Shown: positions 1 through 8,484, counted from the first letter of the stretch. The stretch is DNA of 33,149 bases from an uncultured Oscillospiraceae bacterium (GCA_944386855.1 CALXCR010000090.1:1-33149), one strand, 5' to 3'. The notes: a model not told the origin generated them from the letters alone. A program made the numbers and translations.

Positions 1-1
1 T

Positions 2-355
2 GCCTCTGCCGCGATAAGACGGGCGGCGGAGACGGCCGAAGCGCGCCGGACGGCGCTCATGGCCTTGGGCTTTGCGGTGTGTGCCGCGGCGCTTATCGCA
101 AAAAGCGCGCAGCTCGAGAGAGCGGCGCGCGCGGGAGAGTTTGAGATGCTCCGCACGGCGGGGCTTGCCCCACGGCAGATAAACGGCATCCTGTGCATCA
201 GAGCGGCCGTTGTGATTTTTATATCGCTGTGTCTTGCTTTTGCCGCCGCTGTGATAGGCAAGGCGGTAACGCCGATCGGCGTCGCCTGCGTATTGGCAGC
301 GGGAGCGGTGATTTTAGGGATTTCCGCGGTTGCAATATGCAGGCGGCAGCGCTAA
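2..355 (+). CDS. FtsX-like ABC transporter permease, C-terminal fragment
   Basis: The reading frame is open at the left edge of the window, so this is the last ~117 codons of a longer gene. Two hydrophobic segments are visible, one around the ATG at 59 and one near the C-terminus. Just after the first is the phrase EMLRTAGLAPRQI, which resembles the cytoplasmic 'ILRxxGxxxxQI' loop before the last helices of FtsX/MacB-type permeases. The protein ends in a basic CRRQR tail. Such permeases work with an ATPase in lipid, peptide or cell-wall processes, but the substrate cannot be read from this fragment. Assignment to FtsX is by motif likeness only; another polytopic membrane protein is possible. 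Confidence 0.5.
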   Translation, partial: ASAAIRRAAETAEARRTALMALGFAVCAAALIAKSAQLERAARAGEFEMLRTAGLAPRQINGILCIRAAVVIFISLCLAFAAAVIGKAVTPIGVACVLAAGAVILGISAVAICRRQR

Positions 356-520
356 AGGCCGTGCGGAAAAGCATGGATTTTGTGCGCGGCCCGGCACTGT
401 GCACAAAAGCGCGTAAAACAAAGAGCCTTTTGTTTCATATTAACGCGATCCGCAAAGCCTCGGCGGGTAAACACGAAGCGCTGCGGTATATTTGATTTTT
501 TCCCTTCCCATATAGGATTT

Positions 521-560
521 GAGCTCACAACCGTATCAAGCGGCTGTGAGCTCATTTTTT
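521..560 (+). terminator. Intrinsic terminator
   Basis: A 13-bp stem (521-533 with 541-553, one G-U pair, 7-nt loop) is followed by a T-run at 554-560. It lies 165 bases after the permease-like gene and probably ends its transcript. The rest of 356-636 shows no convincing gene. Confidence 0.85.
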
Positions 561-601
561 GTGTAAAAGAACGGTGGTGCGGCTTTTTGTTTAATAATAT
601 T

Positions 602-630
602 GACAAAAAGGGAAAAGGCATCCGGCCTTT
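602..630 (-). terminator. Intrinsic terminator of the esterase gene
   Basis: On the minus strand a 6-bp stem (630-625 with 619-614) is followed by TCCCTTTTTG. It sits just after the esterase stop codon. The stem is short but the U-run is good. Confidence 0.6.
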
Positions 631-636
631 CACATT

Positions 637-2088
637 TTAATAGTTATACTCCGTTACAAGCTCCGGCATTGTCCATTTGTCATCAGAGACGGTCGAGACC
701 TCGTTAAAGCGCATCCTGTGGACGGTATCGCCGTCGGACGGCAGCCACTCCGGCAGGTTGGGCGTGTTCGGGTCGCCGGTCATAACAAATGAGCAGATAC
801 TCTCGTTCATCTTGTCGGAGAGCGCATACTCTTTCGTCATATCGGCGTCTGGTGGCATATCGGGACGGCGTCGGACGACCTTCATGCAAAATCCCATGCC
901 CATGCTGTGACCGGCGGGCGGGAACTCAAAGCGATATCGCCAGACCTTGCCGCCGTTTGCGACAAGACGGTTTGAAAGACGTTCCATGTGGGTGCAGTAC
1001 ATATAGTCGGAGTAGGCGCGCTTCCAAACGTCGGTAAAGCTCATTGAGGGGTTTGCCGCCTTTATGGATTCGGCATATTTTTCGATAGTCTCGGCATTTT
1101 TGCCGAAAGCGCCGCGCATTATCTCGTCCTTTTTCTCGGCAAAATCGGGGTTTTCAACGCTGTGCCCCATCTCGTAAAGTGCGTCTCCCATAACGGCGTC
1201 CCCGTGCCAGCACTCGCCGCGCCGCATACGCTCAAGCCAGTCTTCACGAAAAATTTCGCCGTCCATCACAGTGCCGAAAAAGCATGTCGACCATCGGACG
1301 CGGCAGAAATCTGTCTGCGCTCTTACAAGATCCTCGACAGGCATTGTAAGCAAATCTTCCGCGGTTTTTCCGGGCAGGAATTTCATCATTTTTTCTCTAA
1401 ACTCAATTGCCGTCCCTTTTGTGCGCATCGCCTGTATGCCGCCGCTCTCAAGCCATATCTGGTTAAACAGCCCGCTCGTCTCGGGAAGCGTCAGTATTGC
1501 CGCCGTGACTTTTGCGCCGGCGGACTGCCCGTAGACTGTTATTTTATCGGGGTCGCCGCCAAACGCGGCAATGTTCTTTTTTATCCATTTCAAAGCCAAA
1601 AGCAGGTCGAGCGGCGCGTTTGAACCGGAGAGCGCATATTTCTCACCGAGCACGTCGCCTAGATACAGGTATCCGAGAGCGCCGACGCGATAATTTACAG
1701 CTGCGGCGACCATGCGCCTGTTGCCCATAAAGATATCGCCGCTTCGCCCGGGCTGATGGTTGCAGCCGAACTGGCTCGCTCCGCCGTGGACGTATACAGC
1801 GACGGGCATTTTTGCGTCCGGCGAGATATCCGGCGTCCAGATATTGAGGTTCAGGCCGCCTTCTTCGCTGCCGGAAAATTGAAATGGGGTATCCGGAGTC
1901 ATAAATCCGGTGTTGGCCGGCTGCGGGCAGACGGGGCCGTATTCGGTGCAGTCGAGCACGCCGTCCCAGCTCGCCTCGACTGCCGGCATAAATCGCTCGG
2001 CTTTACCGAACGGTATACCCAGAAAAGCATATCCCTCTTTTCCAAAGAGCTTGCCGGAGGTGGTTGTGATTATCGGTGATGTTACCAT
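637..2088 (-). CDS. Type B carboxylesterase (para-nitrobenzyl esterase family)
   Basis: An alpha/beta hydrolase of 483 residues, near the family's usual ~500. The nucleophile elbow is GQSAGA (Ser189 from this start; the family usually has GESAG). The oxyanion-hole segment is VYVHGGA, and the family phrases NYRVGALGY and AAFGGDPDKITVYG are present. The acid/His partners are probably YEMGHS and AGHSMGMGF; this is an inferred alignment. No signal peptide is seen, so it is likely cytoplasmic. An ATG seven codons upstream (2109) is open, but GGGAGG at 2100-2095 sits 6 bases before the ATG at 2088 and inside the longer version, which decides the start. It lies downstream of, and in the same direction as, the lysR gene. 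The substrate is unknown. Confidence 0.9.
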   Translation of the reverse strand: MVTSPIITTTSGKLFGKEGYAFLGIPFGKAERFMPAVEASWDGVLDCTEYGPVCPQPANTGFMTPDTPFQFSGSEEGGLNLNIWTPDISPDAKMPVAVYVHGGASQFGCNHQPGRSGDIFMGNRRMVAAAVNYRVGALGYLYLGDVLGEKYALSGSNAPLDLLLALKWIKKNIAAFGGDPDKITVYGQSAGAKVTAAILTLPETSGLFNQIWLESGGIQAMRTKGTAIEFREKMMKFLPGKTAEDLLTMPVEDLVRAQTDFCRVRWSTCFFGTVMDGEIFREDWLERMRRGECWHGDAVMGDALYEMGHSVENPDFAEKKDEIMRGAFGKNAETIEKYAESIKAANPSMSFTDVWKRAYSDYMYCTHMERLSNRLVANGGKVWRYRFEFPPAGHSMGMGFCMKVVRRRPDMPPDADMTKEYALSDKMNESICSFVMTGDPNTPNLPEWLPSDGDTVHRMRFNEVSTVSDDKWTMPELVTEYNY

Positions 2089-2240
2089 GATTTTCCTCCC
2101 TTGTATCATATGATGTGTATTATAGCTTTAATTATAAGGGAATGCTTTAAAAGATAACAATAGTGCCGGATATATTGTATTATGACGCAAACGGAAACAT
2201 AAAGCAACGTGCGCCGCGGGCACATTATTGCGCGTATTTT

Positions 2241-2266
2241 GGCGGAGGTAAAATTTTACCTCCGCC
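2241..2266. repeat. Perfect 26-bp inverted repeat downstream of lysR
   Basis: Positions 2241-2266 form a perfect palindrome with GGCGGAGG outer arms and an AAAATTTT centre. It lies 46 bases after the lysR stop. The only following T-run (CGTTTTG) is on the plus strand, where no gene is upstream. On the minus strand, the lysR transcript direction, the stem is followed by AAAATACG. It may still act as a weak terminator or RNA-end stabiliser between lysR and the esterase, or as an operator for the esterase gene. Confidence 0.6.
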
Positions 2267-2311
2267 CGTTTTGTGTATATTTCATATATATATTATAGGA
2301 CATGTCTGCTT

Positions 2312-3247
2312 TTACGGTCTGTTGTCCTCAGGAAGCCCAAAATGCTCCATAGCGAAGTCCCAGAAATCGAGCGCTGCCTCGCTGAGCATACTTTTCTTCT
2401 TACGCATTAGCGATATTGTTCGGTAAGAATTTTGCCGTTCAGTCTTAAGATATTTAAGCCCGGGGCATAGGAGTTTTGCATCTGCAAGGCACGAGCCGGG
2501 TATAAGGGCGACGCCTGTTCCCGCCTCGAGCGCACGCATCCTGACGATGAAGTTATCCGTTTGAAAATACGTCTTTGGGATAAAGCCTATAGTGTGTGAC
2601 GGGCTTTGACCGGAGCTGCTTACGATCACATCGTTTCTCTGCATGCCGATAAAATTCTCATCGCGCACGCTTTCAAGGTCGATACTGCTGCCTGATTCGG
2701 GCAACTTATCGTATAGTGGATGCTTCGGCGCGACGACAAGATAACCATCGTCCGTAAACAGCGGCTGAGAAACCCAAAATTGTTCGTTTTGCGGCGGCGC
2801 GGAATCCATTCCGCTGGAGATGAGGACAAAATCATATGAATTGCGCTCCTCCTGCCACGACTGTGCATATTTCGTCTGCATAACACTGAAATTTATATAT
2901 GGATTGAGCGCCGAATATTCGTTTATACACGGCAAAAGTATCGGCGCATATGTAAGGCAGGCAATGGAGATACTCCCCGTGACCTCGTACTGGGTCTGCT
3001 TAGCTGAGATAATGCCGTTGTTTATAAGCTGCATGCCGCGTTCGACATATTCACGAAAGCGGACGCCGTTTTCATTTAGCCTGATCCTGTTGCCCACCCT
3101 GTCAAAGAGCTTTATGCCGAGCTCACGCTCCAGACTGTTTAAACTTTTGCTCAACGTCGACTGATATATACCCAGAAAATCGGCGGTTTGCGACATATGC
3201 TCAAATCTGGCAAGCTGAAGAAAATATTCGATCTGTTTTAATTCCAT
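2312..3247 (-). CDS. LysR-family transcriptional regulator
   Basis: 311 residues, the standard LysR length. Residues 1-60 form the winged helix-turn-helix (ELKQIEYFLQLARFEHMSQT, then STLSKSLNSLERELGIKLFD). Residues ~90-300 form the periplasmic-binding-like effector domain, with GTGVALIPGSCLA near the end. The start is supported by AGAGGTGG 5-12 bases upstream. It is transcribed divergently from the solute-binding lipoprotein gene at 3390 with a 142-bp shared region, the classic arrangement for a LysR protein controlling its neighbour. The esterase gene lies downstream on the same strand. A regulon of transporter subunit plus esterase is inferred; the inducer is unknown. Confidence 0.93.
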   Translation of the reverse strand: MELKQIEYFLQLARFEHMSQTADFLGIYQSTLSKSLNSLERELGIKLFDRVGNRIRLNENGVRFREYVERGMQLINNGIISAKQTQYEVTGSISIACLTYAPILLPCINEYSALNPYINFSVMQTKYAQSWQEERNSYDFVLISSGMDSAPPQNEQFWVSQPLFTDDGYLVVAPKHPLYDKLPESGSSIDLESVRDENFIGMQRNDVIVSSSGQSPSHTIGFIPKTYFQTDNFIVRMRALEAGTGVALIPGSCLADAKLLCPGLKYLKTERQNSYRTISLMRKKKSMLSEAALDFWDFAMEHFGLPEDNRP

Positions 3248-3283
3248 GATGCCACCTCTTTGTGTATTAATCCCGTTTACGCT

Positions 3284-3312
3284 ATTATACCATGAAAGTC
3301 ACGCGGTTGTAA
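3284..3312 (-). promoter_or_regulatory. lysR promoter (extended -10)
   Basis: On the minus strand a perfect extended -10, TGGTATAAT (3292-3284), is preceded at 17 bp by a weak -35, TTACAA (3312-3307). Transcription would start near 3277, about 30 bases before the lysR ATG. Confidence 0.65.
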
Positions 3313-3348
3313 TATTTTTGTCAAGAATATAACATTTAATTACAGCCG

Positions 3349-3362
3349 TCACAATTATGTGA
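3349..3362. promoter_or_regulatory. Inverted repeat TCACA-N4-TGTGA, possible operator
   Basis: A 14-bp dyad (TCACAATTATGTGA, arms 5 bp) lies 27 bases before the lipoprotein ATG, in the lysR/lipoprotein divergent region. Its place suits an operator for the lipoprotein gene. Binding by the LysR protein is an inference. Confidence 0.4.
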
Positions 3363-3389
3363 TAAATAACGTGAGAAGGAGACAATCAT

Positions 3390-4934
3390 ATGAAAAAGAT
3401 AGTAGCACTGCTGCTGGTGTGCGTCATAGCCGTTTCTCTGTTTGCCGGATGCGGCGATACATCGGAAAGCTCAGGCGGCACGGGCACGCAGGACGGATCA
3501 AGCACTGAAAACAGTATACGGATCGGTATAACGGCAGACCCGGGCACGATGAGCCCATACATATTTGGAGGTCACGATTACAGCAAGGTCGCAAAAAGCA
3601 TCTATCAGACTATGGCTTTTAGAAAGGAGGACAAAACGCTTGAGCCGATAATCGCCGAGAGCTGGGAGCAGATAGACCCGCTGACATATACGGTCAAAAT
3701 AAAGGAAAACGTACACGATTCGGAAAACAACCCGATAACGGCAAGCGACGTCGTATTTTCCTGTCAGCAGCACTATGACAGCGGAATGTCCACGACATGG
3801 AAATATTCCGATGATGAGAAGCCGTTCGAGAAAACCGGTGATTACGAGGTCACCTTCTACTTTGCTCAGGAGACGTGCTCCGCATTTGAATCGATTCTTG
3901 CAGGCGTGAGCATCGTATCTGAGGCGGCGTTTACCGCTTCTCCCGATGAATTTGTAAATACGCCCGTCGGCACAGGCCCGTATAAACTTGAAAACTGGGT
4001 CGTCGGCAGTGAGGTTACCCTCGTTAAAAACGAAAATTACTGGGACGATAACCCGTATAAATTCTTTGAGCAGAATATGGACAGCATCGTATTTAAAGTC
4101 ATATCGGAGCCGGCACAGCGCGCTATTGAGCTGGAGATCGGCGGCGTTGACCTCATTTACAATGCCCAGGCAAGCGATCTCAACAGATTTGAGGAAAATC
4201 CCGATTTCGTGACAAACAAGGTTGACGACAGTCAGGTGCTTAATATGTACTTTAACTGTTCCGAATACTCTGTTTGCAGGGACATCCGTCTGCGCCATGC
4301 GGTCGCCTATGCCATAGACACGAATGCAATAGCGCTTACCGCCTGCGAGGGGCTCGCGATCCCGTCGCCGAGTGTAGCGTATAAGACGAGCGTTGAGTAC
4401 AGAGACGAGTTTGACGGCCGGGTTCTGTATGAGCAGAATATTGAGACGGCAAAGGCTCTTATAGACGAGATGAAGGCGGAGGGTATCGACCCGTCGTTTA
4501 CGATACTGACAGATGAAAACAAGGTGAAAGTTTCGGCCGCTACGATCATACAAGAGGCCATGAAGACTATCGGCGTCGATGTAACGGTGCAGCAGCTCGA
4601 GTCAGCCGTTTTTCAGGCGACCTATGGCGACATGGAGGCGTGGGATGCCTATATGGGCCTCGGCGGCAGTAACTCGCCGTATACGATGGAGAAACTCGGC
4701 ATGATGCTTGACAGGACACAGATAGATGATCAGGAGCTTATAGACGCGGTAGATCTTGCATTTAAGAAGTATATACCCGAAAATTCCGATAGGGCAATAG
4801 ACCTGTTTGACGAGGCCATTCCCGTCCTCACGATAAACTCTGTCCTGTACGCATATGCGTACCGTGCGGGGCTTCAGGGAGCAGATGAATTTGTAAACAG
4901 CATGATCTATCCCGGATATTGCCGGTGGGAATAA
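3390..4934 (+). CDS. Extracellular solute-binding lipoprotein, family 5 (peptide/nickel type)
   Basis: 514 residues, typical of DppA/OppA/NikA-type binding proteins that present peptides or small ligands to an ABC importer at the outer face of the membrane. The lipoprotein signal ends in the lipobox LFAG-C (Cys21), followed by a Ser/Gly/Thr-rich tether. Family phrases include PGTMSPY, the YTVKIKENV segment, GTGPYKLENW and LRHAVAYAID. AAGGAG at 3376-3381 precedes the ATG. No permease or ATPase gene is adjacent, so the protein is an orphan here and must share a transporter elsewhere or act as a ligand sensor/scavenger. Probably controlled by the divergent LysR protein. Confidence 0.93.
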   Translation: MKKIVALLLVCVIAVSLFAGCGDTSESSGGTGTQDGSSTENSIRIGITADPGTMSPYIFGGHDYSKVAKSIYQTMAFRKEDKTLEPIIAESWEQIDPLTYTVKIKENVHDSENNPITASDVVFSCQQHYDSGMSTTWKYSDDEKPFEKTGDYEVTFYFAQETCSAFESILAGVSIVSEAAFTASPDEFVNTPVGTGPYKLENWVVGSEVTLVKNENYWDDNPYKFFEQNMDSIVFKVISEPAQRAIELEIGGVDLIYNAQASDLNRFEENPDFVTNKVDDSQVLNMYFNCSEYSVCRDIRLRHAVAYAIDTNAIALTACEGLAIPSPSVAYKTSVEYRDEFDGRVLYEQNIETAKALIDEMKAEGIDPSFTILTDENKVKVSAATIIQEAMKTIGVDVTVQQLESAVFQATYGDMEAWDAYMGLGGSNSPYTMEKLGMMLDRTQIDDQELIDAVDLAFKKYIPENSDRAIDLFDEAIPVLTINSVLYAYAYRAGLQGADEFVNSMIYPGYCRWE

Positions 4935-4994
4935 AAAGCCAAAGCAGTTGCCGGTGAAAAATCGCCGTAAAAACGCTGGGTTCTCCTATATTTT

Positions 4995-5036
4995 CGCGGT
5001 ATCGCACAACATGCTGTGCGATGCCGCGGCTTTTTG
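4995..5036 (+). terminator. Intrinsic terminator of the binding-protein gene
   Basis: A 13-bp stem (4995-5007 with 5016-5028, one G-U pair) with an 8-nt loop, followed by GCTTTTTG. It lies 60 bases after the stop codon. Confidence 0.9.
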
Positions 5037-5060
5037 CATCTAAAAGATCGATATTGACAG

Positions 5061-5093
5061 AAAAAGGGAGAGACGCATGGTCTTTCCCTTTTT
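5061..5093. terminator. Bidirectional terminator-like hairpin
   Basis: A 14-bp stem (5061-5074 with 5080-5093, one G-U pair), loop GCATG, with A5 and T5 at the outer ends of the arms. It could stop transcription in both directions between the lipoprotein gene (plus) and the GNAT gene (minus). Positions 5094-5209 hold no gene that I can see. Confidence 0.7.
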
Positions 5094-5209
5094 CGTTAGT
5101 TATACTACAATGTTATAATGTATATGCGTTTATACGGGAACGCGGAACGATAGCAATAACACAGAATAAAATGACATTTATCGATTTCTTCTCCGCTTTC
5201 GCCTGCTGG

Positions 5210-5680
5210 TTATAATATTACCTCCATGCCTACTTTCTGAGGCTTTAGCCCGCAGTTTTGATAGAATTTCATCGCGGCGTCATTGCAGCTCCACACATTT
5301 AAGGTCACGTTGTAGCAGCCGTGCTCGCGCGCAAAATCGAGGACTGCGTCATAAAGAGTTTTGCCGATATGATGCCCGCGCATGTTTTCGTCCACGCACA
5401 GGTCGTCGATATACAGCGTTTTGATATCCGTCATTATATTATTGTTTATATACTGCTGAAAAACGCAGAACGCGTAGCCCATAAGACGGTCGTTTTCATC
5501 CACAGCCGCAAGGATGGGACGCTGTTTGTCGTGTAAAAGCGCTTTTAACTCTTCATCCGTATATTTACTCTGTCCGTATTTAAAAAGATCAGGGCGTCCG
5601 TTGTGATGTATGAGCGCAACCTGCGCAAGAAGCTCATGAATCCTCTCAATATCCTTGTCTGCTGCCATACGCACCTTCAT
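5210..5680 (-). CDS. GNAT-family N-acetyltransferase
   Basis: 156 residues with the GNAT fold: a beta-strand stretch IDDLCVDENMRGHHIGKTLY carrying the acetyl-CoA pyrophosphate loop RGHHIG, then NVTLNVWSCNDAAMKFYQNCGL, the usual C-terminal 'N..A..FY...GF' motif. A longer frame reaches back to 5731. The ATG at 5680 is preferred because AAAGGACGAG lies shortly upstream and the extra 17 residues do not look like GNAT sequence. The acceptor substrate cannot be predicted. It has its own promoter and is not obviously co-transcribed with its neighbours. Confidence 0.9.
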   Translation of the reverse strand: MKVRMAADKDIERIHELLAQVALIHHNGRPDLFKYGQSKYTDEELKALLHDKQRPILAAVDENDRLMGYAFCVFQQYINNNIMTDIKTLYIDDLCVDENMRGHHIGKTLYDAVLDFAREHGCYNVTLNVWSCNDAAMKFYQNCGLKPQKVGMEVIL

Positions 5681-5743
5681 TTTTACTCTCGTCCTTTCTT
5701 GACCGGTTCTTCCGTTTGCGCGGAAATTCATTATATAAGCTCC

Positions 5744-5772
5744 ATTATAGACTTTTCACAAAGTAAGCACAA
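5744..5772 (-). promoter_or_regulatory. Promoter of the GNAT gene
   Basis: On the minus strand TTGTGC (5772-5767), a 17-bp spacer, then a perfect TATAAT (5749-5744). Start of transcription is expected near 5737, leaving a leader of about 57 bases. Confidence 0.8.
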
Positions 5773-5855
5773 TATAAAATATCCGCGTGGATGCCGAAAA
5801 AAACGCCGCGCCGCCCATACAGAGCGGACGCGGAAGAAAAAACTGAAAACCGGCT

Positions 5856-5888
5856 ATCGGAAAACACGGGAGTGTTTTCCGATTTTTT
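5856..5888. terminator. Terminator-like hairpin beyond the XRE gene
   Basis: A perfect 12-bp stem (5856-5867 with 5872-5883, loop GGGA). The plus strand continues with a T-run to 5888. On the minus strand the stem is followed by AGCCGGTTTTCAGTTTTTTC. It lies 25-57 bases past the XRE stop on the minus strand and probably ends that transcript. Confidence 0.7.
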
Positions 5889-5912
5889 GCACCTGTTTAA
5901 GCTTATTGAAGA

Positions 5913-6134
5913 CTATAAAAGATCCTCGTACGAGACGTTCAAAATCTCTTTTATAAGCCTGATCTCGTCAAGGTATATATGACGCTGTCCGACCTCCATC
6001 TTCGCAAGGGCGCTGCGTGTTATATCGCAGCCCATAAGCTGAAGCTTGGCGGAAAGCTCTTCCTGCGTCATTTTTTTGCGTTCCCGTATATTGCGGATAC
6101 GTTTACCGACCGCCTTTTCGTAGTTGATGTTCAT
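5913..6134 (-). CDS. Small XRE/Cro-CI family DNA-binding protein
   Basis: 73 residues, nearly all one helix-turn-helix domain: VGKRIRNIRERKKMTQEELS, then ITRSALAKMEVGQRHI (recognition helix) and DEIRLIKEILNVSYEDL. The frame extends to 6167, but GCGAGG lies just before the ATG at 6134 and the extra 11 residues are not domain-like. It is transcribed away from the pilus operon. A perfect 24-bp palindrome overlaps its promoter, so it is probably an autorepressor. It may also govern the divergent pilus genes; this is inferred from position only. Confidence 0.88.
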   Translation of the reverse strand: MNINYEKAVGKRIRNIRERKKMTQEELSAKLQLMGCDITRSALAKMEVGQRHIYLDEIRLIKEILNVSYEDLL

Positions 6135-6210
6135 TTTAAACCTCGCTGCCGATGAGTGTGTCTGCACCTGTTTGAGAACAAATTTATTGACAATATTTTA
6201 AGGCGGTGAT

Positions 6211-6239
6211 ATCATAATTTTGCACTTATATAAGTGCAA
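6211..6239 (-). promoter_or_regulatory. Promoter of the XRE gene
   Basis: On the minus strand TTGCAC (6239-6234), 17-bp spacer, TATGAT (6216-6211). Start near 6204, leader about 70 bases. The -35 and most of the spacer lie inside the palindrome 6218-6241. Confidence 0.75.
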
Positions 6240-6241
6240 AA
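6218..6241. promoter_or_regulatory. Perfect 24-bp palindromic operator
   Basis: Each 12-bp arm reads TTTTGCACTTAT from its own strand, with no mismatch and no spacer. It overlaps the -35 and spacer of the XRE promoter and lies 249 bases before the pilus operon's first ATG. This is the expected geometry for repression by a dimeric XRE protein. Confidence 0.75.
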
Positions 6242-6360
6242 CCGCTGACCTTAATTTATTTTATCCGCAAAAACAGTGAGCTATGCCCGAGAATAAAAAA
6301 TGGTAAAAAATTTTTTGTTTTGGACGACGGATTACGCCATATTTCACAGCACCGCGCAGG

Positions 6361-6366
6361 TATAAT
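6361..6366 (+). promoter_or_regulatory. Possible -10 box of the pilus operon
   Basis: A perfect TATAAT stands 124 bases before the first pilus ATG. No good -35 is seen at 15-19 bp upstream, so the promoter may need an activator. The rest of the 6135-6489 gap is AT-rich and shows no gene. Confidence 0.4.
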
Positions 6367-6489
6367 GCCGATACAGGCTGATACAAAAGTGTACATACGC
6401 CGGGCGTTGCGGGTAAAAAATTTCACCGGAACGCGGTTTGGACAAGATGGATATCAAGGCAGAAGATATAAGGCAGGAGGATGGCTTTT

Positions 6490-8472
6490 ATGAATAAAAA
6501 ATTTTTCGGACGGAAGAAAAAAGCGGTATCACGGCTGCTTGTCATGCTGCTTGCCGCGGTTATGCTGTGCGCAACTCTCATGCCGGGTACAGCGGTGTAC
6601 GCCGCCGGCGAAAATATCGATGTTGCGGATGCAGCTGATGAGACCGATACATCGACCGGCACACTTGATACGCCTGACGGTACGTCTCCCGAAACATCGA
6701 GCAATATAACCGATCAAACAGATACGACCAGCAGTGTCCCCGAGACAACGGAAGATGTGACTGATACGTCCGGCACATCGAGCGACACGACTTCCGTACA
6801 GACGGGAGATACAGAGGCACAGACGCAGACAGATGACATCGATACGGGCATTACTGTGACAGAGACCGGGACGGAAACGCCGGTGATCATCGTGACGGAC
6901 ATCGAGACAAACGAGACGCTCGATGCAGATCCTCAGCCGCGGGCTACATATAATATAACTTTAAATTCGAATACATCGCGCGGCGGCAGCGGGCAAAGTG
7001 CGCGTATAACTACTGACAGAAACGGTTATTTTACCTTCCCCGATCCTGCCGACGTGGGCATAACGCCGCAGGCGGGATACGTTTTCGCGGGGTGGCACGA
7101 GGATCCGGGAGTGCCGGAATATGTGTTCAATTACACATATCAGCCCGGGGTGCAGATACAGACGACCAGAAATTCTCCGACGACATATTATGCGACATGG
7201 ATAAATACAAATAGTACCGGCAGCACCGATGCGGACTTTTTTATCCGCCTTGACGGGATAATGCCGTATGAACCGAATTCATATTCTACCGGTTACACAT
7301 ACGGTGTGGAGATAGAGGGCGCGCTGCGTTCACCGGTAGGTGTAAACAACAATTTGGACGGAGTGTACGCCAATCTTGCCAGAATGCCGTCAGACCAGCA
7401 GATAGCGGCAGATCTCAGACGCGCAGGTGTAAGTTTTGACCCGGAGACTCAGGAGATAGTCTGGTATGTCATCAAATACCAGTACAACACCACCGGATTA
7501 AACCAAGGTCAATACAGGTGGCATGTTGACGGTGTTATAAGAGACAAGGAAAATTACTGGGTAATATACCATCCGAACGGCGGCTCGACCGACGGTATAC
7601 CCGCGGCACAGCAGTATGCAGCCGGAGTGAACGTCGAGGTGGAATATACAAACGGGAGAAATGAACCCACAAGGGAGGGGTATACCTTCCTCGGATGGGA
7701 CGAAGACCCCAACGCGGCATATCCGGAATACGCCGTAGCGGATAGGCCGGAGAGCTTTGAAATGCCGGCGGAGAATGTAAACCTCTACGCTATATGGATG
7801 CCGGACAACAACACGCAGTACAGGATAGAGTATTATCTTGAGCAGGAAGACGGAACTTATGAGCTGAACTCAGCCGCGACCGAGATAAAGTTTGGTACGA
7901 CGGATACAACGGCGACTGTGACAGATGATGACATAAAGCAGTTTGAAGGCTGGGAGTACGACGCGGACAACGAAAATAATGTTAAATCCGGTACGATAAC
8001 GGCAAGTCCGACGCTCGTCTTAAAGCTGTACTACAATATTGCAAAGCCTGCGACCGTCCCCGTAAAACTCGACAAGATTGTGACCGGCAATCTCGGCGAC
8101 TGGGATAAGAAGTTTACGTTTGAAGTGTTGGCCGATTGGGAGCTCGTGGGTACATATCAGCTCAGCCATAACGACGACCCGATAACGATACAGGTGCCCG
8201 CCGGCGCTTTGATACGGATCGAGGAATCCGGAAACGAGGGATATATAGTGAGTGCAAAAGTGGACGGGGAGAGCGCAACTATGCTTTCCGGCGCGATAAT
8301 GTTTGATGCGGATGGAAATAGTCATGAAGTTGTGTTTACAAATAATCAGAACGCCATAATCGACACCGGTATAATCCTTGACAGCGCGCCGTATGCAATT
8401 ACGCTTACAGCAGCCTCAGCAGGTGCTGTAGTAATGGCAGCGCGCCGGAAAAAGCATGGTGACGATGACTAA
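6490..8472 (+). CDS. Sortase-anchored pilus adhesin with Listeria-Bacteroides repeats
   Basis: 660 residues. Order: signal peptide (1-38, ending AVYA), Thr/Ser/Asp-rich stalk (40-140), a Listeria-Bacteroides-type beta-grasp repeat (~152-239), an unassigned domain (~247-352), a second such repeat (~355-437, GYTFLGWDEDP, NLYAIWM), a MucBP-like segment (~443-516), and an isopeptide-pilin-like domain (~520-620) with candidate bond residues Lys in VKLDKIVTG, Glu in RIEES and Asn in FTNN. It ends IDTGI (624-628), hydrophobic segment and ARRKK, a cell-wall sorting signal. The mature part has no Cys, so there is no thioester adhesin domain as in streptococcal Cpa. The ATG at 6481 touches AGGAGG (6475-6480), so the ATG at 6490 with a 9-base gap is the start. 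It is the first gene of the pilus operon and probably the tip subunit; the host ligand is unknown. Confidence 0.88.
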   Translation: MNKKFFGRKKKAVSRLLVMLLAAVMLCATLMPGTAVYAAGENIDVADAADETDTSTGTLDTPDGTSPETSSNITDQTDTTSSVPETTEDVTDTSGTSSDTTSVQTGDTEAQTQTDDIDTGITVTETGTETPVIIVTDIETNETLDADPQPRATYNITLNSNTSRGGSGQSARITTDRNGYFTFPDPADVGITPQAGYVFAGWHEDPGVPEYVFNYTYQPGVQIQTTRNSPTTYYATWINTNSTGSTDADFFIRLDGIMPYEPNSYSTGYTYGVEIEGALRSPVGVNNNLDGVYANLARMPSDQQIAADLRRAGVSFDPETQEIVWYVIKYQYNTTGLNQGQYRWHVDGVIRDKENYWVIYHPNGGSTDGIPAAQQYAAGVNVEVEYTNGRNEPTREGYTFLGWDEDPNAAYPEYAVADRPESFEMPAENVNLYAIWMPDNNTQYRIEYYLEQEDGTYELNSAATEIKFGTTDTTATVTDDDIKQFEGWEYDADNENNVKSGTITASPTLVLKLYYNIAKPATVPVKLDKIVTGNLGDWDKKFTFEVLADWELVGTYQLSHNDDPITIQVPAGALIRIEESGNEGYIVSAKVDGESATMLSGAIMFDADGNSHEVVFTNNQNAIIDTGIILDSAPYAITLTAASAGAVVMAARRKKHGDDD

Positions 8473-8484
8473 AAGGCCGTGAGA

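Noticed and set aside
3498..4553. Long antisense frame (351 codons, minus) across the binding-protein gene
   Set aside because: It lies wholly inside a well-supported lipoprotein gene, has no ribosome site and no recognisable domain. It is a shadow of GC-biased coding sequence.
6490..8472. Thioester-domain adhesin like Cpa
   Set aside because: The mature protein contains no cysteine, so an internal thioester cannot form.
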